Shown one piece after another: positions 13,710 to 22,159 of a stretch of DNA of 28,634 bases. The DNA comes from DASWIP01 sp036397635. Its GTDB lineage: Bacteria > Actinomycetota > AC-67. Under the pieces are notes generated by a model. It had not been told where the DNA came from. It did not search any database and saw only the letters and a list, made by a program, of their open reading frames with translations. The translations under genes were made by a program, and so were the position numbers. The stretch covers positions 1-28,634 of the forward strand of contig DASWIP010000093.1 of assembly GCA_036397635.1 (NCBI GenBank), written 5' to 3'. Position 1 is the stretch's first letter, and each line of letters starts with the position of its first letter.

Positions 13710-15337
13710 GGCTTCTCTCCCGCCGCGTCCCCAGAGGCGCGCCGCCGCTTGACCTCCGCCCGCCGCTCGGCGTCGAGCCGCTCAAGGTCCACCACCGCGT
13801 GATCGACGTGTCGCATCAGCTCCGCGACCGCCCGGTGGCCGGCGACTTCCGCGATCTGCCGGTGCATCTCGTGCGCGACCGCGCGATACGCCCGATGCCC
13901 CTGCGGTGAGGATCGCAGCTCGATCAGGTGCATCGCCTCGCGCGCGTTGAGCTGCAACACGAAGCGGATCCGATACGCCATCGCCACCGCGTACTGCGCC
14001 TGCTTGGGCAGGTCCGCGGCGACCGCCTCCCACGTCTCACCCGAGCCCTCCATCGCTTCGCGGAACGCATCGGCCACCCCGATGTCCTCCAGCTCATCGG
14101 CCATGTCGAACCCGTGCCGAGGCGAGAGATCCTGCCACTCCACCGTGAGCATCCGGTGCCGTTGCAGGTCCCGGAATGCCCCGTAGTCGGCCAGGACATC
14201 GAAGCGGTATCCCGCCCGCTCGAGGGCCCGCCCCGGCTTGTGGCGTCGGTTCACGCGCTCGCCGGCGTACGCGCGCACCAACCTGACCCGCTCGTCGTCG
14301 CTGAGCCGCCGGACGCGCGCGCGCAGCTGATCGTCGGGCAGATCGGAAGCCGCGTACAGCATCGCCGCCAGGATCTTCTCCTCGCCCTCGGGATCCCAGT
14401 CGGTCAGGGTCACCAGGCCGCGGGGCTCGGGCTTGTCGTCGGCGAGCAGCGCGCGCGCGACCTGCTCGGTCCCCTCCCGCGTGCTGCGCAGGTATTCGGT
14501 CCACACCCCGCCCCGCTCGGGCTGCTCCACGCGTAGCAGGAAAACCGGGATCACCTGGTTCAGTTCTGCGAGGATCATCTCCGCGACCTCGCGCACCTCG
14601 GATAGCGCCGACGCCCGCATCCGCAACAGCATCTGCTCGAACGACTGGCCGGTGGCGTAGATACCGGTGTTGGACACCGTCGCCGCCGGGAGCATGCCGC
14701 GCAGCGCGTCGAGGGCCTTCGCTCGGATGGTCGAGCGGTACACGAAGTCGGTGTCCTCGGGCTGCTTCGGGTGACGCTGCTCGTATCCGGCGATCGCCTT
14801 GGGCAGCGCCTGCGCGTACTGGTCGAACAGCGCGTCCATCGTGCGCTCGTAGGCCGCCGCGTGTCCGGAGGCCATGATGTCGGGCTCGCGGTACCAGCGG
14901 TACCGGCCCGCGGGACGGTCGTCGTAGGGCACGTATCGCGTGGACTGCTCGAGGTAGGCGGCCAGGCGCCCCCACTCGAGCGCTTTGGTCAGGATGTTCG
15001 ATCCTTGCTCGACGGCGATGTGCGCGCCGCCGAGCTGGGCGACCGAATCGTCGCCGAACTCGATGAAGATCCGGTCGTAGAGGTCACGCGCGCGCGCGGC
15101 GCCCAGCTGCTCGCCCGTGGCCGCGCCCTCGGTGAAGTCTTCGCCTCGGTAGAACTCGTCGAGGAACAAGCGACGCAGCGACTTGGCCGTGCGCGAATAG
15201 CGTGCGAACAAGGCCCCCTTGACGATCTCGGGGAGGTTCCGCAGCGCGAACACCGGCCTGTCGGTGTTGGTGAAGTAGCGGTCGAGGATCACGCGCTCAC
15301 CCGCCGTGAAGTCTTCGACGACGTAGGGGTGGGTCAT
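13706..15337 (-). CDS. Double-length ThyX-like protein (FAD-dependent thymidylate synthase family)
   Basis: 543 residues, about twice a normal ThyX (220-250), and apparently two fused ThyX-type domains. The N half (about 85-260) has EWGRLAAYLEQSTRYVPYD and a LRGMLPAATVSNTGIYATG segment like the substrate-binding RxxLP region. The C half (about 375-500) has LQRHRMLTVEW and MHLIELRSSPQGHRAYRAVA, resembling the end of ThyX. The family signature RHRxxSxNxxSxR is intact in neither: the N half keeps the ExSxRY end without RHR, and the C half keeps RHR without the serines. Canonical ThyX methylates dUMP using FAD and methylene-tetrahydrofolate. Whether this protein does so is uncertain. Its place between dapB and dapA matches thyX in M. 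tuberculosis. The ATG start lacks a ribosome-binding site and may be leaderless. Confidence 0.8.
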   Translation of the reverse strand: MTHPYVVEDFTAGERVILDRYFTNTDRPVFALRNLPEIVKGALFARYSRTAKSLRRLFLDEFYRGEDFTEGAATGEQLGAARARDLYDRIFIEFGDDSVAQLGGAHIAVEQGSNILTKALEWGRLAAYLEQSTRYVPYDDRPAGRYRWYREPDIMASGHAAAYERTMDALFDQYAQALPKAIAGYEQRHPKQPEDTDFVYRSTIRAKALDALRGMLPAATVSNTGIYATGQSFEQMLLRMRASALSEVREVAEMILAELNQVIPVFLLRVEQPERGGVWTEYLRSTREGTEQVARALLADDKPEPRGLVTLTDWDPEGEEKILAAMLYAASDLPDDQLRARVRRLSDDERVRLVRAYAGERVNRRHKPGRALERAGYRFDVLADYGAFRDLQRHRMLTVEWQDLSPRHGFDMADELEDIGVADAFREAMEGSGETWEAVAADLPKQAQYAVAMAYRIRFVLQLNAREAMHLIELRSSPQGHRAYRAVAHEMHRQIAEVAGHRAVAELMRHVDHAVVDLERLDAERRAEVKRRRASGDAAGEKP

Positions 15338-15344
15338 GCGGCGG

Positions 15345-15350
15345 ATGCTA
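15345..15350 (-). promoter_or_regulatory. Extended -10 of the ThyX-like gene, leaderless start
   Basis: TGG-TAGCAT on the minus strand ends 7 bases before the A of the ATG, so transcription would begin at or next to the start codon. No -35 consensus is visible, but the extended TG could compensate. The ATG has no ribosome-binding site, consistent with a leaderless mRNA. Confidence 0.4.
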
Positions 15351-15385
15351 CCAGCCGGTCCGGACAGCGCATCCCCGCCGATGCA

Positions 15386-16390
15386 TCACTCCGCCTGATC
15401 GGCGACCTGAGCGACGTGCACCAGACCTTCGCCCTGGCTGGCGAGGGGGTTCCTGGTCATCCCGATAACCACGCCTGTGACCGGCGCACGAACCACTACC
15501 TCGTCTTCGCCGAAGGCGTCGGCGATCACGCCGAGAGCTTGCCGCGCACGGACGCGCTCGCCCAGATGAACGTTGAGACGCACGATGCCACTGCGGCGCG
15601 CGCGCACCCAGACCGTGCTCTCGGACTCCAGGGCCGCCGACGGCTCGTCGCCGGGATCGGGCTCGCGCATCCCGAGCGCGGCCATGACCCGAAGCGTGCC
15701 CGCCACGCCAACGGCGATCGAGTCGTCGTCGAAGCGCAGGGCCTCGCCGCCCTCGAACAGCAGGACGTGCACCCCGCGCGCGGTCGCGGCCTCGCGCATC
15801 GATCCGTCCCTGACCCGCGAATGGATCAGGATCGGAGCGGCGAACGCTTCCGCGCACCGGCGGGTCTCCGGATCGGTGAGATCCGTGCGGATCTGCGGAA
15901 GGTTGGTCCGGTCATCCGACCCGGTGTGAAAGTCGATGCCATAGCCGCATTTCCCCGCGATCTCCTCCATGAAGAAATGGGCCAGGCGTGCCGCCAGCGA
16001 CCCGCGCGGCGAGCCGGGGAACGCGCGGTTGAGGTCCCGGCGGTCGGGCAGGTACCGGCTCTCGCTGATGAAGCCGAACACGTTGAGGATCGGGATCGCG
16101 ATCACCGACCCCGCCAGCGTGCGAGGATCGATCGCGCGCATCACGCGGCGGATGATCTCGATCCCGTTCAGCTCATCGCCGTGGACGGTGCTCGACAGCC
16201 AGATCTGCGGCCCGTCGCCGTATCCGTTGACCACCGTGACCGGCAGCGACATGCGTGTCCCGGTGGGCAGCCGGGCGAACGGGATCTCGAGCATGCGCTT
16301 ACGGCCCGGCTGGATCTCGTTGCCGGAGAGCCATACCGAGGGGCCCCGGTCAGGCTTTGATGCGGTCACGCGTCCTGCCGTGCTTGGCAT
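15386..16390 (-). CDS. Succinylglutamate desuccinylase/aspartoacylase family zinc hydrolase (M14-like)
   Basis: 334 residues from the ATG at 16388-16390. A GTG seven codons later, preceded by AGGA, is an equally plausible start. The zinc site is clear: H70 and E73 in STVHGDELNG and H155 in GIDFHTGS. Also present are the substrate-binding DRRDLNRAFPG (116-126) and E213 in LLFEGGEA as likely catalytic glutamate. A C-terminal beta domain (about 260-334) follows. Relatives remove acyl groups from amino acids or act as carboxypeptidases. The start overlaps the end of rimK by up to 41 bases, so the two are translationally linked. Pairing with an amino-acid ligase suggests it acts on the same or a related amide bond; this is inference. 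It is unlikely to belong to arginine catabolism, as no ast genes are nearby. Confidence 0.85.
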   Translation of the reverse strand: MPSTAGRVTASKPDRGPSVWLSGNEIQPGRKRMLEIPFARLPTGTRMSLPVTVVNGYGDGPQIWLSSTVHGDELNGIEIIRRVMRAIDPRTLAGSVIAIPILNVFGFISESRYLPDRRDLNRAFPGSPRGSLAARLAHFFMEEIAGKCGYGIDFHTGSDDRTNLPQIRTDLTDPETRRCAEAFAAPILIHSRVRDGSMREAATARGVHVLLFEGGEALRFDDDSIAVGVAGTLRVMAALGMREPDPGDEPSAALESESTVWVRARRSGIVRLNVHLGERVRARQALGVIADAFGEDEVVVRAPVTGVVIGMTRNPLASQGEGLVHVAQVADQAE

Positions 16391-17255
16391 TCTTCTCGAT
16401 GAACTCGACGATCTTGCCGGCGACGTCCACGCCGCTCGCGCCCTCGATCCCCTCGAGCCCCGGCGACGAGTTCACCTCGAGCACGACGGGACCATGGTTG
16501 GAACGCATCATGTCCACACCGGCGACATTGAGGCCGAGGGCGCGCGCTGCTCGGACGGCGGTCGAGCGCTCCTCAGGCGTGAGCCTGATCTTCTCGGCGG
16601 TGCCGCCGCGGTGGATGTTCGAGCGGAACTCTCCGGGCGCCGCGTGCCGCATCATCGAGGCGACGACGCGCTCGCCGACGACGAAGGCGCGGATGTCGGT
16701 GCCTCCCGCCTCCTTGATGTACTCCTGGACCAAGATGTTCGCGTCCAGTTCGCGGAACGCGGCGATCACGGACTCGGCGGCCTTGCGCGTCTCGGCCAGC
16801 ACGACGCCGACGCCTTGGGTCCCCTCGAGCAGCTTCACGACCAGCGGGGCGCCCCCCACGATGTCGATCAACCCTTCGATGTCCTTGGTCGAGTTGGCGA
16901 AGCTGGTCACCGGCAGCCCGATGCCCCGGCGCGCGAGCAGCTGCATCGACCGCAGCTTGTCACGCGAGCGCGTGATCGCCTGCGACTCGGCGACGCAGAA
17001 CGTCCCCATCATCTCGAACTGCCGCACGACCGCGGCACCGTAGAACGTGTGCGGCGCGCCGACCCGGGGGATGACCGCGTCGAAGCCGCGCAGCTCCTCG
17101 CCCTGGAAGATCACGACCGGCTTGTGCGAGGTGATGTTCATGTAGCAGCGCAGGTAGTCGATCACACGAACCTCGTGACCGCGCTCGGCGGCAGCCTCGC
17201 GGAGCCGTCCCGTCGAGTACAGCGACGACTTGCGGCTCAAGATCGCGATCTTCAT
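16350..17255 (-). CDS. rimK: RimK-type ATP-grasp alpha-L-glutamate ligase
   Basis: 301 residues from the ATG at 17253-17255, the same length as E. coli RimK (300). An upstream in-frame extension is ignored because it runs antisense-like through the preceding gene. The ATP-grasp fold is complete: PLVVKLLEGTQGVGV (137-151) with ATP-binding K141, GGTDIRAFVVG (184-194), RSNIHRGG (211-218), and metal-binding E260 and N262 in LEVNSSPGLEGIE. RimK adds glutamate residues to the C-terminus of ribosomal protein S6 and can make poly-glutamate; other members ligate other amino acids. The ATG overlaps the stop of the RimB-like gene (ATGA), and the M14 enzyme follows with overlap. This is a tight three-gene unit. 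Confidence 0.93.
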   Translation of the reverse strand: MKIAILSRKSSLYSTGRLREAAAERGHEVRVIDYLRCYMNITSHKPVVIFQGEELRGFDAVIPRVGAPHTFYGAAVVRQFEMMGTFCVAESQAITRSRDKLRSMQLLARRGIGLPVTSFANSTKDIEGLIDIVGGAPLVVKLLEGTQGVGVVLAETRKAAESVIAAFRELDANILVQEYIKEAGGTDIRAFVVGERVVASMMRHAAPGEFRSNIHRGGTAEKIRLTPEERSTAVRAARALGLNVAGVDMMRSNHGPVVLEVNSSPGLEGIEGASGVDVAGKIVEFIEKNAKHGRTRDRIKA

Positions 17256-17737
17256 CGGGGCTTCCTCGTCGGGGAGGCCGAGTCTACCGGCGGTCGTCCC
17301 GCCCGGTACGAGCGTCCCGGATCGACGACGAACCTTCTGCGGACAGCCTGCCGCCCGAGCAGCATCCTGAAACCCATCTGGTCCCGGTTCGAGAGCGTCA
17401 GCTCGATCGTCCAGCGCTGTCCCATCAGCTCGAGCGTCGTCTCGACCACCGCTCGAAGCTCCTGGCGGCCACTGGAGGACCGGACCCATCGTTCCGCGAG
17501 CAGCGTTGCCTCCGCGACCCTCGTCGTCGCGATATCCCTCTGGTAGGGGTGCACGGTGAAGCGCACTCGATCCTGATCGCCGCGCGTGAAACGCTCGATG
17601 TTGTAGGCGTGCAACGACGAGGAGCGCGCACCCGTGTCGATCTTCGCCTTGATCGCTGAGACCCCGAGGTCCGGAAGCGCAACCCACTCGCGCCAGCCGA
17701 TCACCGGCTTCGCACTCTGCGTACGGCTCGCGGTCAC
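17252..17737 (-). CDS. rimB: RimB-like retropepsin-fold protease (so-called ATP-dependent zinc protease family)
   Basis: 161 residues. The hallmark is AIKAKIDTGARSSSLHA with the aspartic-protease-like D34-T35-G36 triad and H43. This is followed by beta-rich sequence ending with FRMLLGRQAVRRRFVVDPGRSY. The family, historically labelled an ATP-dependent zinc protease, has a retropepsin fold. In Pseudomonas RimB works with RimK on modified ribosomal protein S6. The GTG start (17735-17737) overlaps the dapB stop and the gene's own stop overlaps rimK, so dapB-rimB-rimK form a coupled chain. A proline- and charge-rich tail of about 20 residues is not part of the fold. Function in this organism is inferred from RimK adjacency. 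Confidence 0.87.
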   Translation of the reverse strand: MTASRTQSAKPVIGWREWVALPDLGVSAIKAKIDTGARSSSLHAYNIERFTRGDQDRVRFTVHPYQRDIATTRVAEATLLAERWVRSSSGRQELRAVVETTLELMGQRWTIELTLSNRDQMGFRMLLGRQAVRRRFVVDPGRSYRAGRPPVDSASPTRKPR

Positions 17738-18504
17738 AGGTCGAGCAGCTGCTCGAGCCCGACGGTCAGCCCGGGACGACCCGCGACCGCCTTGACGGCA
17801 AGCAGCACGCCCGGCATGAAGCTGGTCCGGTCGGTCGAGTCGTGCCGGATGCTCAATGTCTGCCCCGGCCCGCCGAGGATCACCTCTTGGTGCGCGACCA
17901 GGCCCCGCAGGCGAACCGAATGGATCGGCACGCCCTCGACGGCACCGCCGCGCGCGCCGGCGACGGTCTCGGCCGACTCGCGTGCGCGCGCCGGATCACC
18001 GCGTCGCTCGGCCGCGATCGCGCGCGCCGTCGCGATCGCCGTGCCCGACGGTGCGTCGGCCTTGTTGTCGTGATGCAGCTCAACGATCTCGGCCTGCGGC
18101 AGGTGCCGCGCCGCCAGGGCCGCGAAGCGAGTCATCAACACAGCCCCGATCGCGAAGTTGGGGGCGACGAACACGTTCGACCGTCCGTCGGCCTTCTCGA
18201 GCAGCGCGCGCACCTCCTGCAGGTCCGCATCGCCGATGCCCGTCGTGCCCACGACGGCGTGGATGCCCCGCTCGATCAGCCAGCGGAGGTTCCCCATCAC
18301 GGCGTCGGGGTGGGTGAAGTCCACGGCGACCTGGGCGCCGGCGAGCCCGTCGATGCTCGCCCCGATCGAGACGCCGGCGACCGTGCCACCGGGCCCGGCC
18401 GGATCGACCGCCGCGACCAGCGTCGTCTCCGGATCCTCGGCGATAGCGCGGCAGACCTCGCCACCCATCTTCCCCGCGGCGCCGAGCACGCCGACCTTGA
18501 TCAC
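17734..18504 (-). CDS. dapB: 4-hydroxy-tetrahydrodipicolinate reductase
   Basis: 256 residues. DapB reduces the DapA product with NAD(P)H to tetrahydrodipicolinate. Motifs: nucleotide-binding GVLGAAGKMG (5-14), VVGTTGI (84-90), APNFAIGAVLM (114-124), and the catalytic signature ELHHDNKADAPSGTA with H144-H145, K148 and SGT at 153-155. HSVRLRGLVAHQEV completes the substrate domain. The GTG start (18502-18504) overlaps the stop of the M16 peptidase gene as GTGA, so translation is coupled. The downstream rimB start overlaps its stop in the same way. Confidence 0.96.
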   Translation of the reverse strand: MIKVGVLGAAGKMGGEVCRAIAEDPETTLVAAVDPAGPGGTVAGVSIGASIDGLAGAQVAVDFTHPDAVMGNLRWLIERGIHAVVGTTGIGDADLQEVRALLEKADGRSNVFVAPNFAIGAVLMTRFAALAARHLPQAEIVELHHDNKADAPSGTAIATARAIAAERRGDPARARESAETVAGARGGAVEGVPIHSVRLRGLVAHQEVILGGPGQTLSIRHDSTDRTSFMPGVLLAVKAVAGRPGLTVGLEQLLDL

Positions 18505-19763
18505 GCCGCCTCCCCCACGAAGCCGCTCAGGTCCGCGTCGATCGCCGGGCCGATCGCCGCGAGCGACCAGGCAGCGTCGGCGAGCACGACGCCGGCGACC
18601 TCGCGCACATCATCGGCGGTCACCGCCTCGATACGGCGGATCATGTCCTCGGTCTCGAGCACCTCATCGTGGTACAGCTCGCTTCGGCCGAGATGCGACA
18701 TCAACGCGGTCGAATCGTCGAGCGAGACCAGCAGGATGCCGCGGAGGTGAGTGCGCGCGCGCTCGAGCTCCTCGTCGGTGATGCCGGCGGCGGTGACCGC
18801 GTCGACCTGCTCGCGGATCAAGGTGAGCACCTGGTGTGCGCGCTCCGGCGAGCATCCCGCGTACACCGTGAACGCGCCCGCGTCGGCGAAGCCCTGGTGG
18901 CTCGACCCGATCGCGTAGGCCAGGCCGCGCTTCTCGCGGATCTCTTGGAACAGCCGCGAGGACATGCCGCCGCCCAGCGCCACATTGAGCACGCCGATGG
19001 CCCAGCGACGCTCGTCGCTGCGACGCAGTCCCGGGGTGCCGTAGACCAGATGGACCTGCTCGATGTCACGCCGGACGATCTCGAGCGACGTCGTGCCGAC
19101 CGGCGCATCACCCGCGCGGGACGGCGGCGCGGCGCGAGCGGCGGGGAAGCAGCGCGCGACCAAGTCGCAGAACGCGTCGTGCTCGATCGCTCCTGCCGCG
19201 CTGACCACGATGCCGCGAGGCCGGTAGTGGGCTTGGTAGAAGCTCGAGATAACGTCCCGCGGCATCGCCTCGATGGTCGAGGCGTAGCCCTGCACGCGCC
19301 GGCCGAGCGCGTGCCCCGCCCACAGGGCTTCGTGGAAGACGTCGTAGACGATGTCGTCCGGCGTATCCTCGTGCATCGCGATCTCCTCGAGCACGACGCT
19401 GCGTTCGGCCTCCACGTCGTCGGGTGTCAGCGTCGCGTTCTGCAGCATGTCCGCGATCGTCTCGAGCGTCATCGGCACGTCCTTCGCGAGCACGCGCGCG
19501 TGGAAGCAGGTCAGCTCCTTGGTCGTGAACGCGTTGAGATCGCCGCCGATGGCGTCGAAGTCCTGGGCGATCTGCAGTGCCGAGCGCGTCGGAGTGCCCT
19601 TGAACACGAGGTGCTCGAGGAAATGCGTCGCGCCGGCGGCCTCGGGCTCCTCGTCACGGGATCCGGTGCCGACCCATGCGCCGAGGGAGGCCGACCGCTG
19701 CCCGGGGAGGTGCTCGGTGAGCACGCGGACCCCGTTTGGAAGCTCCGTCCGCCGGAACCCCAT
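18501..19763 (-). CDS. M16 family zinc metallopeptidase (PepR/MlpA/YmxG type)
   Basis: 420 residues from the ATG at 19761-19763, which matches the usual family start before an LPNGVRV segment. The inverted zinc motif HxxEH is HFLEH (H47, E50, H51) and the distal zinc ligand is E127 in VVLEEIAMHE, 76 residues after H51 as in the family. The C-terminal half has the non-catalytic repeat with LNVALGGGMSSRLFQEIREKRGLAY. This peptidase follows pnp in many Gram-positive genomes (pepR in mycobacteria, mlpA in Bacillus); its substrate is not well known. No signal peptide is seen, so it is cytoplasmic. It is 10 bases from pnp with only a weak ribosome-binding site and is probably coupled to it. Confidence 0.93.
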   Translation of the reverse strand: MGFRRTELPNGVRVLTEHLPGQRSASLGAWVGTGSRDEEPEAAGATHFLEHLVFKGTPTRSALQIAQDFDAIGGDLNAFTTKELTCFHARVLAKDVPMTLETIADMLQNATLTPDDVEAERSVVLEEIAMHEDTPDDIVYDVFHEALWAGHALGRRVQGYASTIEAMPRDVISSFYQAHYRPRGIVVSAAGAIEHDAFCDLVARCFPAARAAPPSRAGDAPVGTTSLEIVRRDIEQVHLVYGTPGLRRSDERRWAIGVLNVALGGGMSSRLFQEIREKRGLAYAIGSSHQGFADAGAFTVYAGCSPERAHQVLTLIREQVDAVTAAGITDEELERARTHLRGILLVSLDDSTALMSHLGRSELYHDEVLETEDMIRRIEAVTADDVREVAGVVLADAAWSLAAIGPAIDADLSGFVGEAA

Positions 19764-19773
19764 CGACGTCCGG

Positions 19774-22143
19774 CTAGCTCTCGGTGCCGCCCGCGTCGCC
19801 ACCGCCCGCGTCGCCACCGCTCCCGGCATGCTCCTCGCGCGGCCGGCGGCGCCGCTGCCGGTCACGACCACCACGGTCACCACCACGGTCGCCGCCACGG
19901 TCACCACCACGGTCGCCGCGTGGGCCGCGGTCCCCGCCCTCGCGCGGCCGGCGCTCGGGACCGTCGTAACGCTCGCCCGTGTCGGGGTTGATCGGCGACA
20001 GCGAGATCTTGCCGAGCGCCTCATCCACCTTCTGGACCTCGACCTCGATCTCGTCGCCGATGTTGTAACGCCCCTCGATCGACTCGATGCGCTGACCGAA
20101 GCCGAGCTTGGAGATGTGCACCAAGCCGTCCTTGGCCGAGCCGGGCACCGCCACGAACAGGCCGAGGCCTTCGCGCACGCCCACGATCTTGCCGGGGAAG
20201 CGCAAGCCCGGGTCGGGCATCTTCGGGTTGACGATCTGCTCGATCATCTCGCGCGCGAGCTCGGCGCCCTCGCCGCCCTTGGATGCGATGAACACGCGGC
20301 CGTCGTCCTGGATGTCGATCTCGGCACCGGTCTCGGCGGTAATCTCGTTGATCTTCTTCCCCTTCGGGCCGATGACCTCGCCGATCTTGTCCACCGGCAC
20401 GTTGATCATGATGATCTTCGGCGCGTAGGCGCTCAGCTCGCTGCGTGGCTCGGGGATCGCCGAACGCATCACGTCCAGGATCTGCAGGCGGGCGGTCCTG
20501 GCCTGCTCGAGTGCCTTAGCGAGCACGTCGGCGGGGACGCCGGTGAGCTTGGTGTCGAGCTGCAGCGCCGTCACGAACTCGGGCGTGCCGGCGACCTTGA
20601 AGTCCATGTCGCCGTAGGCGTCCTCGGCCCCGAGGATGTCGGTGAGCGTGACATACTCGCCGCCCTCGTAGATCAGGCCCATCGCGATGCCGGCGACCAT
20701 CGCGTGCAGCGGCACGCCGGCATCCATCAGGGACAACGTCGAGCCGCAGACGCTGGCCATCGACGTGGACCCGTTGGAGGACAGAACCTCTGACACCACC
20801 CGGATGGCATAGGGGAACTCGTCCTCGTGGGGCACCACCGGCAGCAGCGCGCGCTCGGCGAGCGCGCCGTGCCCGATCTCGCGGCGCTTCGGGCCTCGCA
20901 TGAAGCCAGGCTCCCCGGTCGAGAAGGGCGGGAAGTTGTAATGGTGCATGTAGCGCTTCTCTTCTTCGGGGTCGAGCGTGTCGATCATCTGGGTCATGCG
21001 CATCATCGCCAGCGTGGCGATGCTCATGACCTGGGTCTCGCCCCGCTGGAAGAGGCCGGTGCCGTGCGCGCGCGGAAGCACGTTCACGTCCGCCGACAGC
21101 GGCCGGATCTCGTCGGTCTTGCGACCGTCGATCCTCAGACCTTCGGACACGATGCGCTTGCGGATGAGACTCTTGGTCAGCGAGCGCAAGGCAGCGGAGA
21201 CCTCGTCCTCCCGCTCGGCGAAGGCCTCCTCCGCGAGCAGCTTCTCCTTCAGCGTTGCCTTGATCTCATCGAGACGGTCCTCACGATCGCTCTTGTCCGC
21301 GATCTGCAGCGCCCGGCCCAGGTCAGCTTCGGCCTCGGCGCGCACGCGCTCGAACACGTCATCTTCGTAGTCGGCGAAGAGCTGGAATTCGCGAACCGGC
21401 TTGGCCGCCATCTTGGCGAACTCGGCCTGCATCTCGCACAGCTCGCGGATGACCGCCTTCGCCGCTTCGAGCCCCTGCGCCACGATCTCCTCCGTCGGCG
21501 CCGGCTGGCCGTCCTGGATCAACTGCCAGGCGTGTTCTGGAGCTTCGGCCTCGACCATGAGGATGTGCACGTCGCCCCCATCGGGGTTGGTCGCGCCTGC
21601 GACCACCAGATCGAACGTGCATTCGTCGAGTTCTTGGAAGGTCGGGAACGGGAACCACTCGCCGTCGCGGAAGCCCATGCGCAAGCCTGCCACAGGACCC
21701 TCGAACGGCAGGCCGCCGAGCGTCACCGCCATCGATGCGCCCGTGATCGCGATCACGTCGAACGGATTCGCGTGATCGACCGAGGTGATCGTGCCTACCA
21801 CGTGGATCTCGTTGCGGAACCCCTTCGGGAACGACGGGCGCAGCGGTCGGTCGATCAGACGACAGGTCAGGATCGCCGTCTCCGACGGTCGGCCCTCCCG
21901 GCGGAAGAACGAGCCGGGGATCTTCCCAACCGCGTACATGCGCTCTTCGATGTCGACGGTCAGCGGGAAGAAGTCCAGATGCTCCTTCGGCTTCCTGCCG
22001 GCGACCGCGGTAACCAGCACCTGCGTCTCGCCCATGGTGACGAGCACCGCGCCGTCGGCGAGCCCGGCAAGGCGTCCCGCCTCGAAGCGCAACGTCTTGC
22101 TCCCGAACTCACGCTCGAGCGTGTAGGGGTGGATGTCGGCCAT
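19774..22143 (-). CDS. pnp: Polyribonucleotide nucleotidyltransferase (PNPase)
   Basis: 789 residues from the ATG at 22141-22143, with GAGGAGG about ten bases upstream. PNPase degrades RNA 3'-to-5' with phosphate and can add tails. Two RNase PH domains are separated by a helical domain. The second core holds the catalytic region VCGSTLSLMDAGVPL. A KH domain (KIGEVIGPKGKKINEIT) and an S1 domain (FPGKIVGVREGLGLFVAVPG) follow. The last 67 residues are a low-complexity arginine-glycine-aspartate tail with repeated GDRG units and a glycine-rich end, longer than in Bacillus PNPase. The gene follows rpsO, as is common, and is preceded by a 230-base leader with strong hairpins. Such leaders are often used for PNPase autocontrol. 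Confidence 0.97.
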   Translation of the reverse strand: MADIHPYTLEREFGSKTLRFEAGRLAGLADGAVLVTMGETQVLVTAVAGRKPKEHLDFFPLTVDIEERMYAVGKIPGSFFRREGRPSETAILTCRLIDRPLRPSFPKGFRNEIHVVGTITSVDHANPFDVIAITGASMAVTLGGLPFEGPVAGLRMGFRDGEWFPFPTFQELDECTFDLVVAGATNPDGGDVHILMVEAEAPEHAWQLIQDGQPAPTEEIVAQGLEAAKAVIRELCEMQAEFAKMAAKPVREFQLFADYEDDVFERVRAEAEADLGRALQIADKSDREDRLDEIKATLKEKLLAEEAFAEREDEVSAALRSLTKSLIRKRIVSEGLRIDGRKTDEIRPLSADVNVLPRAHGTGLFQRGETQVMSIATLAMMRMTQMIDTLDPEEEKRYMHHYNFPPFSTGEPGFMRGPKRREIGHGALAERALLPVVPHEDEFPYAIRVVSEVLSSNGSTSMASVCGSTLSLMDAGVPLHAMVAGIAMGLIYEGGEYVTLTDILGAEDAYGDMDFKVAGTPEFVTALQLDTKLTGVPADVLAKALEQARTARLQILDVMRSAIPEPRSELSAYAPKIIMINVPVDKIGEVIGPKGKKINEITAETGAEIDIQDDGRVFIASKGGEGAELAREMIEQIVNPKMPDPGLRFPGKIVGVREGLGLFVAVPGSAKDGLVHISKLGFGQRIESIEGRYNIGDEIEVEVQKVDEALGKISLSPINPDTGERYDGPERRPREGGDRGPRGDRGGDRGGDRGGDRGGRDRQRRRRPREEHAGSGGDAGGGDAGGTES
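19867..19918 (-). repeat. 12-bp repeats encoding the GDRG tail of PNPase
   Basis: Four successive near-identical 12-base units of the form GGYGACCGTGGY on the minus strand encode GDRG-GDRG-GDRG-GDRG. Third-position changes among the units show some divergence since duplication. Confidence 0.75.
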
Positions 22144-22159
22144 GACAGACGTACCTCCT

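Noticed and set aside
16350..17687. A 445-residue RimK with a long N-terminal extension
   Set aside because: The extension overlaps the rimB frame entirely. The ATG at 17255 gives the standard 301-residue RimK and an ATGA overlap with rimB.
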